Assembly: GCA_002415135.1 (NCBI GenBank)
Contig: DIBY01000016.1
Coordinates: forward strand, 1-64,000
Source: Flavobacteriales bacterium UBA5040
GTDB taxonomy: Bacteria; Bacteroidota; Bacteroidia; Flavobacteriales; Weeksellaceae
Direction: 5' to 3'
DNA: 64,000 nucleotides
In this document: positions 51,781-60,470 of the stretch, in pieces
How the letters are laid out: the number at the start of each line of letters is the position of its first letter
Numbering within the stretch: the first letter of the stretch is position 1
Made by a program: the position numbers and the translations under genes
Notes under the pieces: generated by a model
Told to the model about the DNA's origin: nothing
Databases searched by the model: none
The model's input: only the letters and a program-made list of their open reading frames with translations

Positions 51781-52398
51781 ATGAAACAATTAGTCGAAGT
51801 TTACAAAGGACTATCTTTTTTATTCACTCAAACAAAATTAACAGTTATTTCAATCGAGAAATGCTTGCTGAATAGTGAATATTTAAATGAAATTCAATTT
51901 GATGAAGAATTTTATAATAAAACGACCTTTAGTAATTCAGTTCGCGGATTACTTTCTAATTATTCAGTAATTCAGTTTTGTTCATTTTTAGATGAATACA
52001 AAAATTTTAATCATACATTAACAGAGAATGAAAATTTAAAGGCAAGAATAAGAAAAGTCCGAAATAAAAATAAATACGGATTAAAACGAGTCAATAGATG
52101 GACAAATTTATTCGATATTAGAAATCAACTTCTGGCTCATAACTTTCAAATTAAGAATAAGTCTTTTTTTGATAATGAAGAGAATAAAGTTTTCGAATAT
52201 TCATTTCCAGACTCATTAAATGAAAAATTAGTATTCTTAAAAATAATGGAAAAAATATGCTTAAATATTATAGAAGAATTTGATGAAATACTTCTGATTT
52301 CGAATATTGCAGAATATAAAATGTCAGAACATATTAAAATTAATAAAGGAATAATAGATCTTGAATCGGAAATGACCGAAATTGAAAAGCAAATGTAA
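51781..52398 (+). CDS. HEPN-like protein, cassette gene 4
   Basis: The 205-residue, mostly helical protein has FDIRNQLLAHNF, an R-x5-H motif (Arg114, Asn115, His120). It fits the Rx4-6H RNase signature of HEPN proteins, with the expected polar residue after Arg. HEPN proteins commonly act as toxins or defence RNases; no antitoxin-type partner is evident. The gene starts 33 bases after the transposase stop and may lack its native upstream sequence. Confidence 0.65.
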   Translation: MKQLVEVYKGLSFLFTQTKLTVISIEKCLLNSEYLNEIQFDEEFYNKTTFSNSVRGLLSNYSVIQFCSFLDEYKNFNHTLTENENLKARIRKVRNKNKYGLKRVNRWTNLFDIRNQLLAHNFQIKNKSFFDNEENKVFEYSFPDSLNEKLVFLKIMEKICLNIIEEFDEILLISNIAEYKMSEHIKINKGIIDLESEMTEIEKQM

Positions 52399-52582
52399 GA
52401 TTATACTATTGCTTACACGCCATTTGTACAAGCGGTTAAAATTTTTTATTTAAGATTTAAAGCAAAAATTACGAACGCAAAAAAAGTTATTGCTATTAGC
52501 GCACCGGCAGTTTTTATCATAAAGATTTTTGCTGATTGTTCAGTTTCTTATATTTATAAAATATGTTATAAAAAGAAATAAA
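52399..52582. other. Spacer after the HEPN-like gene
   Basis: It contains TTTGTACAAGCGGTT and a later TTAGCGCACCGGCAG. I recall both as part of recurrent spacer sequences in flavobacteria but cannot verify that. No ORF, promoter or perfect palindrome seen. Confidence 0.35.
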
Positions 52583-52972
52583 ATGGGTATTGAAATTGGA
52601 AGATGGATTGTACTGTGTTTTGGACTATTTTTTATCGTTGTTTCAGGAATTATGCTATTGACGCCCACTTCAGCAAGAGCCACTTTACGAAAAGCTGGTA
52701 GCACCGCCTTTATTAATTACGCCGAAATAACTTTACGAATGATTCCAGCCGCCGGACTGATATTAGTTGCAGAAAATTCTAAGTTTCCTGATGTTTTCAA
52801 AATCTTCGGCTGGTTCATGTTATTGACTTCCTTTATATTGTATTTCGTGCCGAGAAAACTGCATTATCAGTTTTCTAACAAATGTGCTGATATTTTACTA
52901 CCCATTTATTTTCAACTAATTTCTCCGTTTGCACTTTTAATAGGCCTTTTAATCATCTATAGTGTTTACTAA
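52583..52972 (+). CDS. Small integral membrane protein
   Basis: The 129-residue protein is almost entirely hydrophobic, with four predicted membrane helices (ending IGLLIIYSVY), and starts MGIEIGRWIVLCFGLFF. No family recognised. The ATG at 52583 follows an A-rich leader; an upstream in-frame TTG at 52529 would add a weakly conserved segment and is not preferred. Confidence 0.72.
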   Translation: MGIEIGRWIVLCFGLFFIVVSGIMLLTPTSARATLRKAGSTAFINYAEITLRMIPAAGLILVAENSKFPDVFKIFGWFMLLTSFILYFVPRKLHYQFSNKCADILLPIYFQLISPFALLIGLLIIYSVY

Positions 52973-53013
52973 AAGTGAACTTAGGCTTCCCAATCAGTCA
53001 TCTCGCCAATCTG

Positions 53014-53021
53014 TATCTTTG
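53014..53021 (+). promoter_or_regulatory. -7 element TATCTTTG of the lipoprotein gene
   Basis: It is an exact consensus match 26 bases before the ATG at 53048. Confidence 0.55.
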
Positions 53022-53047
53022 TACTTTAGTCAAAAATAATATTTCAA

Positions 53048-53479
53048 ATGAATAACAAAATCTATCTTTTTCTTTTCATCTTGGTCACTGCTTCCTGTGG
53101 TGTTGCAAAAGATCTTCATTCTAAACCAATATTCCGATATGTCGATTTATATCAGTACGGGAAAATTGAACTGGGACAGGATATTTCAAAATTTGATTCG
53201 CTCCTGGAAAAAAATGGAGATCATAAATTTTTAAAACAAAACGTTTTCGGCGGATCAGAATCGATTCAATTGGTACAGAATTCACAAGGAAAAATTAGTG
53301 CAATTATTTTCAGTTATGGAAACGAAACTAATTTAAGGTCAAAAATTAAAGACTACCAATATCTGGGAAAACTAAAAATGGAGGGTGAAAATGCAAGCTG
53401 GACCGATGGTAAAACTTTATTTGAAGTTTATGAGGAAAACCAGATCGTGTACGCTAAAATGACCGATTTATTACAATAG
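53048..53479 (+). CDS. Hypothetical lipoprotein
   Basis: The 143-residue protein has signal MNNKIYLFLFILVTASC (Cys17). A compact domain contains YQYGKIELGQDISKFDSLLEKNGDH and ISAIIFSYGNETNLRSKI, resembling periplasmic SmpA/OmlA-like small folds. No firm family. It is monocistronic, ahead of the ribosomal protein operon. Confidence 0.75.
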   Translation: MNNKIYLFLFILVTASCGVAKDLHSKPIFRYVDLYQYGKIELGQDISKFDSLLEKNGDHKFLKQNVFGGSESIQLVQNSQGKISAIIFSYGNETNLRSKIKDYQYLGKLKMEGENASWTDGKTLFEVYEENQIVYAKMTDLLQ

Positions 53480-53555
53480 TTGAAATACAAGTGTAGTAAT
53501 CGATCTTTCTTTGTGCTTTTTTGCAATAAAAATATGCTATAATAAGTTCATTTTG

Positions 53556-53586
53556 TTGCATGTTAGCAAAAGAAGTTATATTTTTG
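53556..53586 (+). promoter_or_regulatory. rpsF promoter
   Basis: TTG (53556-53558) and TATTTTTG (53579-53586) are 20 bases apart. The 5' leader of about 30 bases is A/T-rich, and no ribosomal-protein binding motif is obvious. Confidence 0.75.
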
Positions 53587-53620
53587 CACCTCGAAATAAT
53601 TAACAAAATTCATTAACATT

Positions 53621-53962
53621 ATGAACAATTACGAAACTGTTTTCATTTTAACTCCCGTTCTATCTGATGCTCAGGTGGAGGAAGCAGTGAAAAAATTTGA
53701 AGACCTATTGGCTTCACACAATTGCGAAATGGTTGCCAAAGAAAAATGGGGCCTTAAAAAATTAGCTTATCCAATTCAATTAAAAAAGAATGGATTCTAC
53801 ACTTTGATCGAATTCAAAGGTGAAGGAACTGTAGTAGCAGACTTAGAACTTGCGTTCAAACGTGACGAAAGAGTACTTCGTTACCTTACTACAAAACTTG
53901 ACAAACACGCGATCGAGTATGCAGTAACAAGAAGAACGAAAGTGAAAACTGCGAAAGTTTAA
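53621..53962 (+). CDS. rpsF: 30S ribosomal protein S6
   Basis: The 113-residue protein has the S6 fold: [48 protein letters not shown] and [17 protein letters not shown]. It pairs with S18, encoded 25 bases downstream, in the small-subunit platform. Confidence 0.97.
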   Translation: MNNYETVFILTPVLSDAQVEEAVKKFEDLLASHNCEMVAKEKWGLKKLAYPIQLKKNGFYTLIEFKGEGTVVADLELAFKRDERVLRYLTTKLDKHAIEYAVTRRTKVKTAKV

Positions 53963-53987
53963 TTTTAACCCTTAAAAAAGAAAAGAC

Positions 53988-54290
53988 ATGGCAATAGATG
54001 ATATGGCTAAACAAGCCTCAGCAGGCGGAGAATCTGAAGTAAGATTTTTAACTCCACTAGACATCAATACAAAATCTGACAAAAAATACTGTAGATTCAA
54101 GAAATTCGGAATCAAACATGTAGATTATAAAGATCCAGATTTCCTTATTCAGTTCGTTAACGAACAAGGTAAAATTTTACCAAGAAGATATACAGGAACT
54201 TCTTTGAAATACCAAAGAAAAGTATCTGCAGCCATCAAAAGAGCAAGACACTTGGCAATGATGCCTTATGTTGCGGATCTTTTGAAATAA
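53988..54290 (+). CDS. rpsR: 30S ribosomal protein S18
   Basis: The 100-residue protein contains [37 protein letters not shown] and [20 protein letters not shown]. It has an N-terminal extension of about 20 residues typical of Bacteroidota S18. It is followed by an intrinsic terminator before rplI. Confidence 0.97.
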   Translation: MAIDDMAKQASAGGESEVRFLTPLDINTKSDKKYCRFKKFGIKHVDYKDPDFLIQFVNEQGKILPRRYTGTSLKYQRKVSAAIKRARHLAMMPYVADLLK

Positions 54291-54317
54291 GACAAAATAG
54301 ATAAAAGAATAAAGAGA

Positions 54318-54346
54318 GAAACTTAATTTGATTAAGTTTCTTTTTT
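54318..54346 (+). terminator. Intrinsic terminator between rpsR and rplI
   Basis: The stem GAAACTTAAT / ATTAAGTTTC has a three-base loop and T6. rplI must therefore rely on read-through or its own promoter; none with full consensus was seen. Confidence 0.85.
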
Positions 54347-54439
54347 AAAACTTTTGTTGCTGATTTATAAATTAATTCTAACGATTTTTTGATAAAAGAA
54401 AATTACTCTTTTATTTAAAATTAAAAACGGACAACAACA

Positions 54440-54970
54440 ATGGACATTATCCTAAAAAAAGACGTAGAAAACTTAGGTTTAGAGTTTGATACAGTAAGTG
54501 TAAAACCTGGTTATGCAAGAAACTTCTTGTTACCACAAGGTATTGCTCTTTTGGCTACGCCAAAAAACAAAGCAGCTTTAGCAGAAACTCTAGAAGCTAG
54601 AAAAGATGAAGAAGCTAAATTGGTTGCGAATGCAAATGCAATCGTAGAACAATTGAAGAAAACAAATATCGTTATCGCAACTAAAGTTGGTACAGGTGAC
54701 AAATTATTTGGTTCTATCAACAATGCTAACCTCTCTGATGAGTTATCTAAAGTAGGCGTGCAAGTTGACAAAAAATACATCAAGATCCCAGGAAACAACA
54801 TTAAGAGAACTGGTAAATCTACTGCAGTAATCAGATTACACAGAGATGTAGAATACAACTACGAATTCGAAATCGTTTCAGATGCTCCACCAGTGGTAGA
54901 AGCTCCGAAACCAGTTGCGAAGCCTAAAGCAGTTGAAGCTACAGAAGAAACTCCAGCTGAAGAAGCATAA
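54440..54970 (+). CDS. rplI: 50S ribosomal protein L9
   Basis: The 176-residue protein has the L9 N-domain signature LKKDVENLGLEFDTVSVKPGYARNFLLPQGIA, a connecting helix, and a C-domain. A Pro/Ala/Glu-rich tail of about 25 residues (PPVVEAPKPVAKPKAVEA and beyond) is added after the usual 148-residue length. Confidence 0.96.
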   Translation: MDIILKKDVENLGLEFDTVSVKPGYARNFLLPQGIALLATPKNKAALAETLEARKDEEAKLVANANAIVEQLKKTNIVIATKVGTGDKLFGSINNANLSDELSKVGVQVDKKYIKIPGNNIKRTGKSTAVIRLHRDVEYNYEFEIVSDAPPVVEAPKPVAKPKAVEATEETPAEEA

Positions 54971-54990
54971 GAGTTTTTGAAATATTTAAG

Positions 54991-55025
54991 ATCCGTTATC
55001 ATTTAGTTGATAGCGGATTTTTTTT
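54991..55025 (+). terminator. rplI intrinsic terminator
   Basis: The stem ATCCGTTATCA / TTGATAGCGGAT is followed by T8. Confidence 0.88.
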
Positions 55026-55055
55026 GGTTTGAATCTAAGTGGAATTGGGAAATTT

Positions 55056-55107
55056 TGAATGGTCAATAGTCAATTGTGAATGGTGAATGGTCAATTGTGA
55101 GTGGTCC
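55056..55107. repeat. Degenerate short tandem repeat
   Basis: GAATGGTCAAT, GTCAATTGTGAATGG and TGAATGGTCAATTGTGAGTGG repeat imperfectly. The low-complexity spacer carries no ORF. Confidence 0.6.
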
Positions 55108-55258
55108 ATTATAGAAGATGTAATATGTAGAAAAAATGATCTTGCTTCGCCATGTCAAGGTTAAAGCAGATTCTTTCTGGTAATTTATTGGATAATAGTC
55201 ATACGTAATATAGATCACTGGGAACTAACTCCTATATTTGAGAATAATCATATTACCT

Positions 55259-55291
55259 AACCTTGTCAAGGTTTAGAACCTTGACAAGGTT
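55259..55291. repeat. Nested palindrome AACCTTGTCAAGGTT / AACCTTGACAAGGTT
   Basis: Two inverted 15-base copies, each nearly self-complementary, are separated by three bases and followed by TTAATTCGGA on the right. It can form a cruciform. Confidence 0.85.
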
Positions 55292-55450
55292 AATTCGGAA
55301 AAGATTTCAAGAGGTCGTCAACGATTCGAAGGAGAATTTGAATTACATTCTAACTTCTTTTTTTTCATTCATCCACATCGAATTTAAAATCAAAATCAAT
55401 ATTTTATTACATTAGAAAAACTTCAGAAATAAATTTGATAGTTTTTCTTC

Positions 55451-55487
55451 CTAACCTTGTCAAGTTTAATCACGGTTAATTCGGAGC
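55451..55487. repeat. Degenerate second copy of the CTAACCTTGTCAAG element
   Basis: CTAACCTTGTCAAG then TTTAATCACGGTTAATTCGGA reproduces the ends of the element at 55257-55299 with the inner arm lost. A third trace, ATGTCAAGGTTAAAG, is at 55152. The rest of 55026-55584 has no gene. Confidence 0.7.
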
Positions 55488-55582
55488 AAACTTATGTGAT
55501 AAATCCGCTTACACATTATATTAAATATTTGCATCACTAGAAAGCTATTGTAAGTCCTTACATTCTACTTCAAAATTCACTA

Positions 55583-55616
55583 CAAAAAAAGCTTCAGAAA
55601 TATTTCTGAAGCTTTT
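55583..55616 (-). terminator. Terminator of the glutamate synthase-like gene
   Basis: On the minus strand the perfect stem AAGCTTCAGAAATATTTCTGAAGCTT is followed by TTTTTTT, 32 bases past the stop. Confidence 0.9.
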
Positions 55617-55647
55617 AATTTTATAATAAATTACGGTCTATTACATT

Positions 55648-57168
55648 TTAATATTTACCAACCGGTGTTTTTACGTTTCCTAAAATATCTGGGAAGTAGA
55701 AGTCTGCTAAATGTTCGAATTCATCTCCACGCATAAACATGCTGGCGTCAACTTCATCATACGAAGATTTTCCTGCAGCTCCAATAAGCTCATTACACGT
55801 ACGCAAAGTGTTCTTATGGAAATGGTATACTCTTTCGCTTTTATCGGTTACATCTAACCCCTTAATAAGCATTTTATCCTGGGTTGCAACTCCGGTAGGA
55901 CATGTGTTGGTATTACATCTCAAAGCTTGAATACATCCAAGAGCAAACATAAATCCTCTCGCATTGTTACACATATCTGCACCCATCGCAACGGCGCGTA
56001 AGATATCCAGGGAAGTTAATACTTTACCACTTGCGATTACTTTCAATTTATCTCTAACGTTGAAATTGGTTAGCGTTCTGTTCACAAATATTAAAGAAGG
56101 CTCTAACGGCATTCCTACTCCATCAGAAAATTCTGGTGGTGCGGCTCCTGTACCTCCTTCTGCTCCATCAACAGTAATGAAATCCGGATAGATCTTCAAA
56201 ACATTCATTTGTGCACAGATATCTTCAAACTCACGGGTATCACCGATACATAATTTGAATCCAACCGGTTTCCCCTCTGAAAGGTCTCTCAACTGTTGTA
56301 CAAATCTTAATAATCCCGCCGCATCAGAAAAGGAAGAATGCGAGGGCGGAGAAATAATGGTCATTCCGGGTTGTACGTGACGAATCGCGGCAATTTCCGG
56401 CGTATTTTTAGAACCTGGTAAAACACCACCATGTCCTGGTTTTGCTCCTTGAGAGATTTTAATTTCAATCATCTTCACTGCAGGAAGCGCAACATTCTTT
56501 TTAAAAATTTCTGGTGAAAAACGACCGTTGTCATCTCTACAACCGAAATAGCCAGTACCGATTTGCCAGCATAAATCACCACCTTCTAAATGGTAAGGAG
56601 AAATTCCTCCTTCTCCTGTGTTGTGATAAAAGCCACCTTTTTTCGCACCTCTGTTCAAAGCCATTTGAGCACGGTCACTTAATGATCCAAAACTCATCGC
56701 TGAAATGTTGAAAAGTGAAGCTTTATATTTTTGAGTACACTGATCACCTCCAACCAAAACGGTCGGTAATTCTTCTCCAGGTGATTTGGCGTAAATGGAA
56801 TGTTTTATTCCCTCGTATTTTCTATTATTGATTTCCAGTTGTGTCCCGAAAGGTACTGTGTCGCTAATGTTTTTAGCTCTTCTGTACGCTGCAGAACGTT
56901 CATTTCTTGGAAAAGGTTTTCCATCAGTTTCTCTCTCGATGAAATATTGCTGCATCTCTGGCGAAATCTCTTCGAAAAAATATCTAAAATATCCTAAGAC
57001 CGGAAAGTTACGCAGAATAGCATGTTTGGTCTGGAAACTGTTGTAAAGTCCCAGAAAATAAATGCAACTAAGCAAAATCGGTATCCAGTAATGAGTCTTA
57101 ATCAATATCGATATAACCCATGTTACAACCAAAAGTACTAATCCCCACCTAATGAATTTTTCTCTCAT
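55648..57168 (-). CDS. FMN-binding glutamate synthase-family protein
   Basis: The 506-residue protein has two N-terminal membrane helices (residues 8-45) and a glutamate synthase central/FMN domain: ISAMSFGSLSDRAQMALNRGA, GAKPGHGGVLPGSKNT, DGAEGGTGAAPPEFSDGVGMP. The 3Fe-4S motif CIQALRCNTNTCPTG (C-x5-C-x4-C) is intact. It lacks the amidotransferase domain of GltB, so it is not a complete glutamate synthase. Its physiological substrate is unknown. Monocistronic with its own terminator. Confidence 0.88.
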   Translation of the reverse strand: MREKFIRWGLVLLVVTWVISILIKTHYWIPILLSCIYFLGLYNSFQTKHAILRNFPVLGYFRYFFEEISPEMQQYFIERETDGKPFPRNERSAAYRRAKNISDTVPFGTQLEINNRKYEGIKHSIYAKSPGEELPTVLVGGDQCTQKYKASLFNISAMSFGSLSDRAQMALNRGAKKGGFYHNTGEGGISPYHLEGGDLCWQIGTGYFGCRDDNGRFSPEIFKKNVALPAVKMIEIKISQGAKPGHGGVLPGSKNTPEIAAIRHVQPGMTIISPPSHSSFSDAAGLLRFVQQLRDLSEGKPVGFKLCIGDTREFEDICAQMNVLKIYPDFITVDGAEGGTGAAPPEFSDGVGMPLEPSLIFVNRTLTNFNVRDKLKVIASGKVLTSLDILRAVAMGADMCNNARGFMFALGCIQALRCNTNTCPTGVATQDKMLIKGLDVTDKSERVYHFHKNTLRTCNELIGAAGKSSYDEVDASMFMRGDEFEHLADFYFPDILGNVKTPVGKY

Positions 57169-57215
57169 TATAAATTTTTTATTTTATGACCCCAAAAATA
57201 ATAATAATAAGTGGG

Positions 57216-57251
57216 TAAAAAAAACCGCTTTCAGTAATTTTGAAAACGGTT
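57216..57251 (-). terminator. bglX terminator
   Basis: On the minus strand AACCGTTTTCA / TGAAAGCGGTT (one mismatch) is followed by a T-run of eight. Confidence 0.8.
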
Positions 57252-57269
57252 CGATTGATAAAGTCTATT

Positions 57270-59597
57270 TTACTTAGACCAGTTGATTTTCAGCGTTTTT
57301 ACTTGCTCAGAATCAGTGCCTATCATAATATCAAAGTCTCCTGCTTCCCAATCAAATTTTAATTCATTATTATAAAATTTCAAGTCTTCGGGAGTAATAT
57401 TGAAAGTCACTTTTTTGCTTTCTCCTTTCTTCAAAAATACTTTTTGAAACCCTTTCAACTCTTTTACCGGTCTTGTAATACTTCCCACAATATCTCTGAT
57501 GTACAATTGCACCACCTCTGCTCCATTATAATTCCCGGTATTACTGAGCGTAACAGATGCTTGAACGGTTTGATTTCCTTTTGGATTCGCATTAGAAACA
57601 GCCATGTCGGAATAATTAAATTGGGTATAACTTAAACCATAACCGAACGGATAAAGCGGTGCATTGCACTCATCCATAAAATTCGAGCGGAATCTTTCGT
57701 ATTCACATTTTTCCGTTTTTTCAGCGCTCAAAGGTCTTCCTGTATTTTTATGATTGTAATATAAAGGTACTTGACCTAAACTTCTTGGGAACGTCATCGG
57801 TAATTTCCCCGATGGATTTACTTTACCGAAAAGAACGTCGGTAATCGCATTTCCAGCCTCTGTACCTGGGAACCACACATTTAATATAGAATCCGGGATA
57901 TCTTTTATATTGGTTAAAGCCAAAGGTCTTCCTGTGAAAAGGACTACTACAATTGGTTTCCCAGTTTTCTTCAACTCCTTCAATAAATCAACTTGCGAAG
58001 TTGGAATATCAATTTCTGTTCTGGAAGAAGATTCTCCACTCATCTCGGCTGATTCTCCGATGGCAAGGATAATCACATCTGACTGATTAGCAATTGAAAC
58101 TGCTTCTTTTAACAATTCTTCTTTGGAACGGGAATCGCGGTCGGTTAATTTTCCATGGGCTGCATAAATATTCTCAAGTTTTTCGCTGTAATCAATGTTC
58201 GCTCCTTTTGCAGAAAGAAATTTCACCTGCTTACCCAGATTATCCTGCAAGCCTTTGAGTAATGAAACTGAATTTTCATGTTTCGCACCAACGCTCCAGG
58301 TTCCAGCCATATTAAGAGCATTGTTCACCAAGGGACCGATAACGGCAACCGTTCCTGATTTTTTTAAGGGTAATGTTTGGTTATCATTTTTCATTAAAAC
58401 CATCGACTGTGCAGCGGTATTTCTGGCAATATTTCTATTTTCCATACTGTACACTTCTTTGGCGGCTAATTGAGCATCGCCATATCGGTAAGGATCTTCA
58501 AACAAGCCCAGATCATATTTTGCTTCCAAAATTCTTCTGGCTGCCTGATCAATTTTTGCCTGTTTTACTTTGCCTTCCTGTAATGATTTTTTTAAAGTCG
58601 TTAAAAAACCTTCGCCCACCATATCCATATCGATACCGGCATTGAGTGACATGGCAGAAACCTGCTGCAAATCTCCCATTCCGTGATCGACCATTTCATT
58701 AATTCCCGTATAATCAGTCACAATAAAACCATCAAATCCCCATTTATTTCTGAGAATCTCGGTTTGCAACCATTTATTTCCGGTCGCAGGAATACCATCA
58801 ACTTCATTAAAAGAAGCCATGACCGATCCAACACCCGCATCAACTGCAGCTTTATAAGGTGGAAAATATTCATTGAACATTCGTAAATGACTCATATCAA
58901 CGGTGTTGTAATCGCGACCCGCTTCACCAGCTCCATATAAGGCAAAATGTTTAACGCAAGCCATAATCGTATTACTCAAGGCAAGGTCTTTTCCCTGATA
59001 ACCGTAAACCATGGCTTTTGCGATCGCACTTCCTAAATAAGGATCTTCACCGGAACCTTCGGAGACCCGTCCCCATCTTGGCTCACGGGAAATATCGGTC
59101 ATCGGTGAGAAGGTCCACGAAATTCCATCAGAAGTTGCTTCTTTGGCAGCTACTCTGGCAGATTGTTGAATAAGATCCATATCCCAGGAAGAGGCAAGAC
59201 CTAAGGGAATTGGAAAATTGGTTTCGTAACCATGAATAACATCCATCCCGAATAGAAGTGGAATTTTCAGACGGCTCTTTTCAACGGCAACTTTTTGTAC
59301 TGCTCTAATTTTTTCAGCGCCTTTAATATTGAAAAGTCCACCGACCAAACCGTCTTCAATCTTTTTACCAATTCCCGAATTTTGAGCTTGACCAGTAGTG
59401 AAATCACCAGCACTTGGCAGATTGAGTTGACCGATTTTTTCTTCTACAGTCATTTTCGCCAAAAGCGATTCGACAAAAGCTTTCTTCTTGGCTTTATACT
59501 GACTCGTCTGGAAAGACTGAACCGGCTTGTTTACGGTATCCTGTGCGATCACTGAAGTGGAAAGAGCCATCGCGGCGAGTAAAACTAATTTTTTCAT
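57270..59597 (-). CDS. bglX: GH3 beta-glucosidase (BglX-like), periplasmic
   Basis: The 775-residue enzyme has a signal peptide (residues 1-19, SVIAQ), a GH3 N-domain with the nucleophile Asp in GFDGFIVTDYTGINEM, a GH3 C-domain (LAIGESAEMSGESSSRTEID) and a C-terminal fibronectin III-like domain. It releases glucose from beta-glucooligosaccharides. In the setting with GH144-like genes, beta-1,2-linked glucosides such as sophorose are likely substrates. It is the last gene of the leftward locus. Confidence 0.92.
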   Translation of the reverse strand: MKKLVLLAAMALSTSVIAQDTVNKPVQSFQTSQYKAKKKAFVESLLAKMTVEEKIGQLNLPSAGDFTTGQAQNSGIGKKIEDGLVGGLFNIKGAEKIRAVQKVAVEKSRLKIPLLFGMDVIHGYETNFPIPLGLASSWDMDLIQQSARVAAKEATSDGISWTFSPMTDISREPRWGRVSEGSGEDPYLGSAIAKAMVYGYQGKDLALSNTIMACVKHFALYGAGEAGRDYNTVDMSHLRMFNEYFPPYKAAVDAGVGSVMASFNEVDGIPATGNKWLQTEILRNKWGFDGFIVTDYTGINEMVDHGMGDLQQVSAMSLNAGIDMDMVGEGFLTTLKKSLQEGKVKQAKIDQAARRILEAKYDLGLFEDPYRYGDAQLAAKEVYSMENRNIARNTAAQSMVLMKNDNQTLPLKKSGTVAVIGPLVNNALNMAGTWSVGAKHENSVSLLKGLQDNLGKQVKFLSAKGANIDYSEKLENIYAAHGKLTDRDSRSKEELLKEAVSIANQSDVIILAIGESAEMSGESSSRTEIDIPTSQVDLLKELKKTGKPIVVVLFTGRPLALTNIKDIPDSILNVWFPGTEAGNAITDVLFGKVNPSGKLPMTFPRSLGQVPLYYNHKNTGRPLSAEKTEKCEYERFRSNFMDECNAPLYPFGYGLSYTQFNYSDMAVSNANPKGNQTVQASVTLSNTGNYNGAEVVQLYIRDIVGSITRPVKELKGFQKVFLKKGESKKVTFNITPEDLKFYNNELKFDWEAGDFDIMIGTDSEQVKTLKINWSK

Positions 59598-59613
59598 TTT
59601 ATTTAAATTTCGT

Positions 59614-60330
59614 TTATTTCTTTACTGTATTTTTCTTTTGAGCCAACATCCACTGGTATAACTTCGGATCAGAATAGGTAGAATCCCAGGAGTTGTGATT
59701 GTCATCCGGGAAAATAGTGAGTTCTACATTTTTGTTGACCTTCTTAATTTCCTGATAGATCTCAATGGAATTCATTGGGGAAACGATGTCATCATTCCCA
59801 CCGTGAAATAATTTCATCGGTAAATCTTTATACTGGGAAACTCTCACTTTCATCAAACGGTCTACCGGCGCACAAACGGCGATTACTGCTGAAAATAGTT
59901 CAGGATGTTCCATGGCTAATTTTAAAGTTCCCCAACCGCCCATGGATAAACCGGTAAGCATAATTCGGGAATCATCAATTTGATATTTCTGCTGAATTTC
60001 TTTGATTAAATAATAAACCGCTTCAGTATCCCACCAAACATCTTTCGGACATTGGGGCGCTAAAATGGCCACTGGTTCTGGAAATAAATTTTTATAAGTG
60101 AAAGGACTGTGCGCTTTTACCATGTCCAAATTATCTCCTCTTTCACCAGAACCATGCAGAAAAACCATCAGCGGAACTTTCCCTTTTGCATTTTCAGGAT
60201 AATCCAAAATGTAGGAAATTTTCTGTTCCTTTTTAATTTCCTTTTTCAGCTCGGCTTTGATCTCTTGTGCATTTACACTGAAGAATAATCCGAGTAGGAA
60301 AAGCGGAACGTATTTTAATTTGTTGTTCAT
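59614..60330 (-). CDS. Exported alpha/beta-hydrolase (esterase/peptidase-like)
   Basis: The 238-residue protein has a signal peptide (to VNAQ, residue 21) and an alpha/beta-hydrolase fold: oxyanion segment VFLHGSGERGDN, nucleophile elbow GLSMGGWGT, Asp in HGGNDDIVSP, and His in FPDDNHNSWDST. It is close to prolyl-oligopeptidase and carbohydrate-esterase-like hydrolases. In this locus it may remove acyl groups from the glucan; unproven. It ends 16 bases upstream of bglX. Confidence 0.85.
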   Translation of the reverse strand: MNNKLKYVPLFLLGLFFSVNAQEIKAELKKEIKKEQKISYILDYPENAKGKVPLMVFLHGSGERGDNLDMVKAHSPFTYKNLFPEPVAILAPQCPKDVWWDTEAVYYLIKEIQQKYQIDDSRIMLTGLSMGGWGTLKLAMEHPELFSAVIAVCAPVDRLMKVRVSQYKDLPMKLFHGGNDDIVSPMNSIEIYQEIKKVNKNVELTIFPDDNHNSWDSTYSDPKLYQWMLAQKKNTVKK

Positions 60331-60353
60331 ATCTTATTATTTATACCGAATCT

Positions 60354-60450
60354 CTAGCCCCGATCAGAACGGCATCCTTTTTTTTTTTTTAGGTGCTGGA
60401 TTCGCGCTGGCAAAAGAAAAAGATATAATGTAGAGCGGGAGTAAGCTTCT
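60354..60450 (+). repeat. Dispersed intergenic repeat, copy F
   Basis: It runs CTAGCCCCGATCAGAACGGC to GAGCGGGAGTAAGCTTCTA with a T12 tract inside, and is closest to copies A and E. It lies between two glycan genes of the leftward locus, antisense to transcription. Confidence 0.8.
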
Positions 60451-60470
60451 AAAAAAAACTTACTAAACCT

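Noticed and set aside
53587..53620. S6:S18 autoregulatory RNA motif before rpsF
   Set aside because: The leader is about 30 bases, A/T-rich, and lacks a visible hairpin with a CCG box.
54971..55647. CRISPR array in the repeat-rich spacer after rplI
   Set aside because: Repeats are few, of unequal length and palindromic, with no regular spacers or cas genes.
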